The notes under the pieces were generated by a model, which saw nothing but the letters and a program-made list of their open reading frames with translations, was not told where the DNA came from and did no database searches. From NCBI GenBank assembly GCA_014843695.1, contig CM026395.1:53902496-53966495 (forward strand): a stretch of DNA of 64,000 bases, given 5' to 3'. A program made the translations under genes and the position numbers. Positions 58,603 through 64,000 of this stretch are shown piece after piece. The number at the start of each line of letters is the position of its first letter. The stretch's first letter is position 1. The stretch comes from Archivesica marissinica. Taxonomy: Eukaryota > Mollusca > Bivalvia > Venerida > Vesicomyidae.

Positions 58603-58728
58603 TTAACCTTTAGCACGCTGGAGGCGGAAAGGAGCAGAAATCTGATAACAAATGTGTAATATTTTTTACTTATGACATTTCATTGAAATCATCGGGAGCT
58701 CATTTCACCTACAGTGTGCTAAAGGTTA
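58603..58728. mobile_element. TTAA-type MITE, family 3
   Basis: The left end TTAACCTTTAGCACGCTG and the right end CAGTGTGCTAAAGGTTAT are inverted repeats (one mismatch, plus a mutated last base). About 126 bp long with no hairpin of the family 1 type. Confidence 0.65.
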
Positions 58729-59231
58729 TCATCCAACATGGCAACCATTAATGTTTCAAATAAAAATTCTAATAATTTTCTAGACATTAAAGATGCAGTC
58801 CTCTTCTAAGATGGTTGTTGTTATCATTTAATTGTACTCATTATAAAACCATTATTACCCAGTAAAGAAAGATATGAAATCAAACACATTTTAATTGTAC
58901 TCTACTCGAAAAGTATAAAATCTTTTTTGAATGACCTAGTTATTCTTTTTTAGAACAAATATTATCCCGAATTTGGCCGAAAATTGTTCGGCTACTATCG
59001 CACCACTCATATTCTATTCACATGATCGTAATTTAAATATGTTCTAAAAATAGCGCACAGCATACAAATTAATATCACCGATCATTTCCGAATGGCTTGT
59101 CAATCGTGAGGGATTCGAAAGTTGGCATTTTTTCATCCAGTTCCATCCGCCTAGTAAATCCCAATAGCGAAGAACTGAATGCGCGTAAATCATTTTTATC
59201 AGGTCTAACTCACATTACACGTATACAACAT
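58729..59231. other. AT-rich spacer
   Basis: Nothing supported. Confidence 0.4.
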
Positions 59232-59520
59232 ATAGACGGATATGTAGTCCAGTGGTAACACGCTGGACTGGTAATCCAGGGATCGCAGGTTCGATCTACC
59301 GTCTGACCAAAATAAAATTAACAGTCTTTCAGATGGGACGTTAAACAGAGGTCTCGTCGGTGCTTTACACCATGCACGTAAAAGAACCAGAGGAGACTCT
59401 GGAATGGGTCTCTCTCTGTATCATTGCACTATCCTCCAAAAATCTAAAATGACTAATCTCTTCCGGAGGCGTCGCTCATATGGGCAACCGGTAGCGACGA
59501 TAAATAAACGTAAAACACAC
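59232..59520 (+). mobile_element. full-length SINE type C (Thr-like tRNA head)
   Basis: The head from AGACGGATATGTAGTCCAGT folds in part like a tRNA: acceptor AGACGG with CCGTCT, and anticodon stem CTGGA/TCCAG around loop CTGGTAA (anticodon GGT, Thr-like). The T arm is degenerate, so it is not a functional tRNA. Body ACCAGAGGAGACTCTGGAAT, tail GGCAACCGGTAGCGACGATA, then an AC-rich end. This is the best type C reference. Confidence 0.88.
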
Positions 59521-59534
59521 ACAGTGCAATTTCA

Positions 59535-59990
59535 CCTAACTGAACAGGAATATATCTGTAAGTAAACAGCAGCTGCTTAACTGAACAGGAATATATCTGT
59601 AAGTAAACAGCAGCTGCGTAACTGAACAGGAATATATCTGTAAGTAAACAGCAGCTGCTTAACTGAACAGGAATATATCTGTAAGTAAACAGCACCTGCG
59701 TAACTGAACAGGAATATATTTGTAAGTAAACAGCAGCTGCTTAACTGAACAGGAATATATCTGTAAGTAAACAGCACCTACGTAACTGAACAGGAATATA
59801 TCTGTAAGTAAACAGCAGCTGCTTAACTGAACAGGAATATATCTGTAAGTAAACAGCAGCTGCTTAACTGAACAGGAATATATCTGTAAGTAAACAGCAG
59901 CTGCTTAACTGAACAGGAATATATCTGTAAGTAAACAGCAGCTGCGTAACTGAACAGGAATATATCTGTAAGTAAACAGCAGCTGCTTCG
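59535..59990. repeat. 41-bp tandem array
   Basis: Eleven copies of TGAACAGGAATATATCTGTA plus AGTAAACAGCAGCTGCTTAAC. It starts just after the SINE tail. Each unit holds the palindrome AGCAGCTGCT. Confidence 0.96.
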
Positions 59991-60496
59991 TTCATCAAAA
60001 TTAATCTCATTCAAACATACAATAAAATAAATCTTTAAGACGTGAACGATACACGTTGCGGCTTAACACGTTGGGGCTAAGCCGCAACAGACGATAACCT
60101 CACTTTAAGTGACCTCAGACGGGCAGACCTATATAAACACTAATCTGCAAACAGCATAGATGTAAGCCGTCTGATCAGGCTCTACGCGGCTGATCTGGAT
60201 CTTTGTTGTTTGCACATTCCTTCCAAAAACCACTAGGATATTGGGTGTGATAGACAAAGTTGACTATAAGTTTATCGAGTAATAACATAGTTTTGTGAAT
60301 TTAACAGACATATGGCTTTCCATAATTTTATTATCTACCCCCTTTAATGGACATGTTTCTACAAAGTACATTGTTATTCCAAAATATCAAGTGAGAAATG
60401 TCAACAGTTACTTTAAACAATTGTACAAATAGACACAACATAATGTTAACTCATGGCATACTGCTCCTAATCACTACATAGAGACTACTGTATCAA
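59991..60496. other. spacer with a family 2 MITE fragment
   Basis: 60149-60245 (TGCAAACAGCATAGATG, GTCTGATCAGGCTCTACG, GCTGATCTGGATC, TTTGCACATTCC) is a shortened family 2 interior. No terminal TTAA repeats were found. Confidence 0.5.
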
Positions 60497-61235
60497 ATGT
60501 CACTCAGTATGTCTGTCACACATACATCCTTCACCCCACAGCATAGCCTGCATACTGTACCATTCAAATGTCACTCACTATGTCTGTCACACATACATCC
60601 TTCACCCTGCATGCAGCATAGCCTACATACTGTAACATTCAAATGCCACTCACTATGTCTGTCACACATACATCCTTCACCCTGCATGCAGTATAGCCTA
60701 CATACTGTAACATTCAAATGTCACTCACTATGTCTGTCACACATACATCCTTCACCCTGCAGCATAGCCTGCATACTGTACCATTCAAATGTCACTCAGT
60801 ATGTCTGTCACACATACATCCTTCACCCTGCAGTATAGCCTGCATACTGTACCATTCAAATGTCACTCAGTATGTCTGTCACACATACATCCTTCAGCCT
60901 GCAGTATAGCCTGCATACTGTACCATTCAAATGTCACTCAGTATGTCTGTCATACATACATCCTTCACCCTGCAGTATAGCCTACATACTGTACCATTCA
61001 AATGTCACTCAGTATGTCTGTCACACATACATCCTTCACCCTGCAGTATAGCCTACATACTGTACCATTCAAACTTCACTCAGTATAGCCTGCATACTGT
61101 ACCATTCAAATGTCACTCAGTATGTCTGTCACACATACATCCTTCACCCTGCAGTATTGCCTACATACTGTACCATTCAAACTTCACTCAGTATAGCCTG
61201 CATACTGTACCATTCAAATGTCACACATACAATCT
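60497..61235. repeat. 71-bp tandem array
   Basis: About ten copies of TCACTCAGTATGTCTGTCAC, ACATACATCCTTCACCCTGC, AGTATAGCCTGCATACTGTA, CCATTCAAATG. Some copies have ATGCAGCATAG insertions or a short ACTTCACTCAGTATAGCC form. Confidence 0.95.
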
Positions 61236-62940
61236 TTCAATCTGCATACTGTGTTCAATGCAATGTGTTAATCTGCATACTGTGTTTGGTTGCTATGTGT
61301 TAATCTGCATTCTGTGTTGAATGCAATGTGTTAATTTGCATAATGTGTTGGTTGCAATGTGTTAATTTGCATAATGTGTTGGTTGCAATGTGTTAATCTG
61401 CATACTGTGTTGGTTGAAATGTGTTAGTCTGCATATTGTGTTGGTTGCTATGCGATAGTCTGCATACTGTGTTGGATGCAATGTGTTAGTCTGCATACCG
61501 TGTTGGTTGCTATGTGTTAGTCTGCATACTGTGTTGGTTGCTATGTTTTAGTCTGCATACTGTGTTGGTTGTTATGTGATAGTCTGCATACTGTGTTGGT
61601 TGCTATGTGATAATCTGCATACTGTGTTGGTTGCTATGTGCTAGCCTACATGCTGTGTTGGTTGCAATATGTTAGTCTGTATACTGTGTTGGTTGCTATG
61701 TGCTGGCCTATATACTGTGTTGGTTGCTATGTGCTGGCCTATTTACTGTGTTGGTTGCTATGTGCTGGCCTATATACTGTGTTGGTTGCTATGTGTTAGC
61801 CTGCATATGGTGTCAGATGCTATGTGTTAGTCTGTATAATGTTTCGGGTGCTAAGTGCTGGCCTACATACTGTGTCGGGTGCTACAGTGGTATAGCCTAC
61901 ATACTGTGTCGGCTACTACAGTGGTATAGCCTACATACTGTGTCGGCTGCTACAGTGGCAACCACAACCCACACCATAGCCTACATACTGTGTCGGGTGC
62001 TACAGTGGTATAGCCTACATACTGTGTCGGGTGCTACAGTGGTGCAGCCTACATACTGTGTCGGGTGCTACAGTGGTGCAGCCTACATACTGTGTCGGAT
62101 GCTACAGTGGTGTAGCCTACATACTGTGTCGGGTGCTAGTGGTATAGCCTACATACTGTGTCGGGTGCTACAGTGGTGCAGCCTACATACTGTGTCGGGT
62201 GCTACAGTGGTGCAGCCTACATACTGTGTCGGATGCTACAGTGGTGTAGCCTGTATACTGTGTCGGCTGCTACAGTGGTGTAGCCTACATACTGTGTTGG
62301 GTGCTATAGTGGTATAGCCTACATACTGTGTTGGGTGCTATAGTGGTGCAGCCTACATACTGTGTCGGGTGCTAAAGTGGTGTAGCCTACACACTGTGTT
62401 GACTGCTACAGTGGTATAGCCTACATACTGTGTCGGCTACTACAGTGGTATAGCCTACATACTGTGTCGGGTGCTAAAGTGGTGTAGCCTACACACTGTG
62501 TTGACTGCTACAGTGGTATAGCCTACATACTGTGTCGGCTGCTACAGTGGCATAGCCTACATACTGTGTCGGGTGCTACAGTGGTATAGCCTACATACTG
62601 TGTCGGGTGCTACAGTGGTATAGCCTACATACTGTGTCGGGTGCTACAGTGGTGCAGCCTACATACTGTGTCGGGTGCTACAGTGGTGCAGCCTACATAC
62701 TGTGTCGGATGCTACAGTGGTGTAGCCTGTATACTGTGTCAGCTGCTACAGTGGTGTAGCCTACATACTGTGTCGGCTACTACAGTGGTATAGCCTACAT
62801 ACTGTGTCAGCTACTACAGTGGTATAGCCTACATACTGTGTCGGCTACTACAGTGGTATAGCCTACATACTGTGTCGGATGCTACAGTGGTGTAGCCTGC
62901 ATACAGTGTCGGCTGCTACATTGGTGTAGCCTGTATACAG
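61236..62940. repeat. 31-bp to 34-bp tandem array
   Basis: The left part (to about 61790) has 31-bp units GCATACTGTGTTGGTTGCTA plus TGTGTTAGTCT. The right part has 34-bp units GCCTACATACTGTGTCGGGT plus GCTACAGTGGTATA. More than 50 copies in all. It runs directly on from the 71-bp array and shares its CCTRCATACTGT core. The 205-codon plus frame is a by-product. Confidence 0.95.
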
Positions 62941-63429
62941 TGCCTGCCGGCTGACACATCCTACAGTGTTTTATGTTGGCTGCTATGACTAGATGTCTCT
63001 CCTACATAATAAAGTATTTGGTATTGATCACCTACGTGGTTATGTGGTTATCACGACTGTATTAGACTGGATTTGCATCAAATGAAATCCCTGTAGTTAA
63101 CGTGGCTAGCCGATACTACATGAATGCACTTAAGGAAAGGATGTACAAGTACTCCCCTTCATTTCCCTCTGCATATAAATACATTATGTAGGTTTCATGT
63201 GGCAAATCTAGTGTTTTATGTCTGTTGTTTATGGAAGAGGGGGGTTTATGGAAGAGGGGCGTTTACGGTGCTCAAACACGCTTTAGTTTATATGGCACCC
63301 GACTTAGATGAAAAATAGTTTCAATGTCATAAAGATAAATATATGAGGTTTGAAACTAAAACTTTCACACCTGCTGAAATCACAAGGGATACAGCAAAGC
63401 ATTTTTATATACCACTGTATCTCCATACA
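62941..63429. other. unique spacer
   Basis: The 64-codon plus frame at 63124-63318 has no recognisable domain. Nothing else. Confidence 0.4.
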
Positions 63430-64000
63430 TACTTGTTAACCCTGTCTCACATAGAGATTTTGGCTAATATACTACTATATCTCCATATATCCTTGTTAAT
63501 CCTGTCTCACATAGAGATTTAGTCTAATATACTGCTATATCTCCATACATACTTTAACCCTGTCTCACATAGAGATTTAGTCTAATATACTGCTATATCT
63601 CCATACATACTTTAACCCTATCTCACATAGAGATTTAGTCTAATATACTACCAAAACTCCATACACACTTTAACCCTGTCTCACATAGAGATTTAGTCTA
63701 ATATACTACTATATCTCCATATATCACATAGAGATTTAGTCTAATATACTACTATATCTCCATACATACTTTAACCCTGTCTCACATAGAGATTTAGACT
63801 AATATACTACTATATCTCCATATATACTTTAACCCTGTCTCACATAGAGATTTAGTCTAATATACTACTATATCTCCATACATACTTTAACCCTGTCTCA
63901 CATAGAGATTTAGACTAATATACTACTATATCTCCATACATACTTTAACCCTGTCTCACATAGAGATTTAGACTAATATACTACTATATCTCCATACATA
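63430..64000. repeat. 58-bp tandem array running off the window
   Basis: About ten copies of TATACTACTATATCTCCATA, CATACTTTAACCCTGTCTCA, CATAGAGATTTAGTCTAA. One copy is shortened at 63718-63735. The right end lies outside the window. Confidence 0.96.

Noticed and set aside
59232..59303. Functional tRNA-Thr gene
   Set aside because: The T stem does not pair and the head continues directly into a SINE body found in several copies.

Overview
The window is animal (metazoan) nuclear DNA, AT-rich and dominated by repeats. It contains no bacterial-style genes, operons, rRNA or intact tRNA genes. The best guess is a mollusc, probably a bivalve. That is inference, based on the dense mix of tRNA-headed SINEs, short palindromic TTAA-flanked MITEs, a Tc1-like transposase relic and a CUB-domain exon. 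I cannot name a species. Roughly half of the 64 kb is tandem repeat: more than 20 mostly unrelated minisatellite arrays with units of 12 to 71 bp. A 1000-N scaffold gap (42167-43166) lies inside one of them. Layout: 1-1060 is a 23-bp array; 2271-8861 a 37-bp array with a higher-order repeat of about 3.1 kb; 9604-11438 a 26-bp array; 12013-12930 a TA-flanked non-autonomous DNA element with a nested SINE; 13311-14672 a 65-bp array. From 14.7 to 35 kb the sequence is more mixed: SINEs of at least five head/body types, five of six copies of one TTAA MITE family, foldback elements, small arrays, and the only convincing gene evidence. From 35.1 to 39.4 kb a block of about 2.06 kb is tandemly duplicated. 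From 40.0 to 46.7 kb there is a 48-bp array. From 47 to 64 kb there are more SINEs, MITEs and arrays, plus the broken Tc1-like transposase at 53.6-54.5 kb. Genes: the strongest candidate is a minus-strand gene fragment. A 414-bp exon (20394-20807) encodes a divergent CUB domain with four cysteines; it has a consensus-like acceptor and donor, and both of its introns are phase 1. About 2.1 kb upstream on the same strand, a 21-bp minisatellite (about 22895-23655) reads as a Pro/Gln/Ala/Gly/Phe/Met heptad repeat. It ends exactly at a GTAAGA donor that is also phase 1 in that one frame, so the two could splice in frame into a secreted protein with a length-variable repeat domain next to a CUB domain. 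All other long open frames are by-products of arrays whose unit length is a multiple of three. Weak single-exon candidates are listed at low confidence. Mobile DNA works in layers here: MITEs and SINEs sit inside older elements and arrays, several with clear target-site duplications, and one pair of copies preserves both filled and empty insertion sites.
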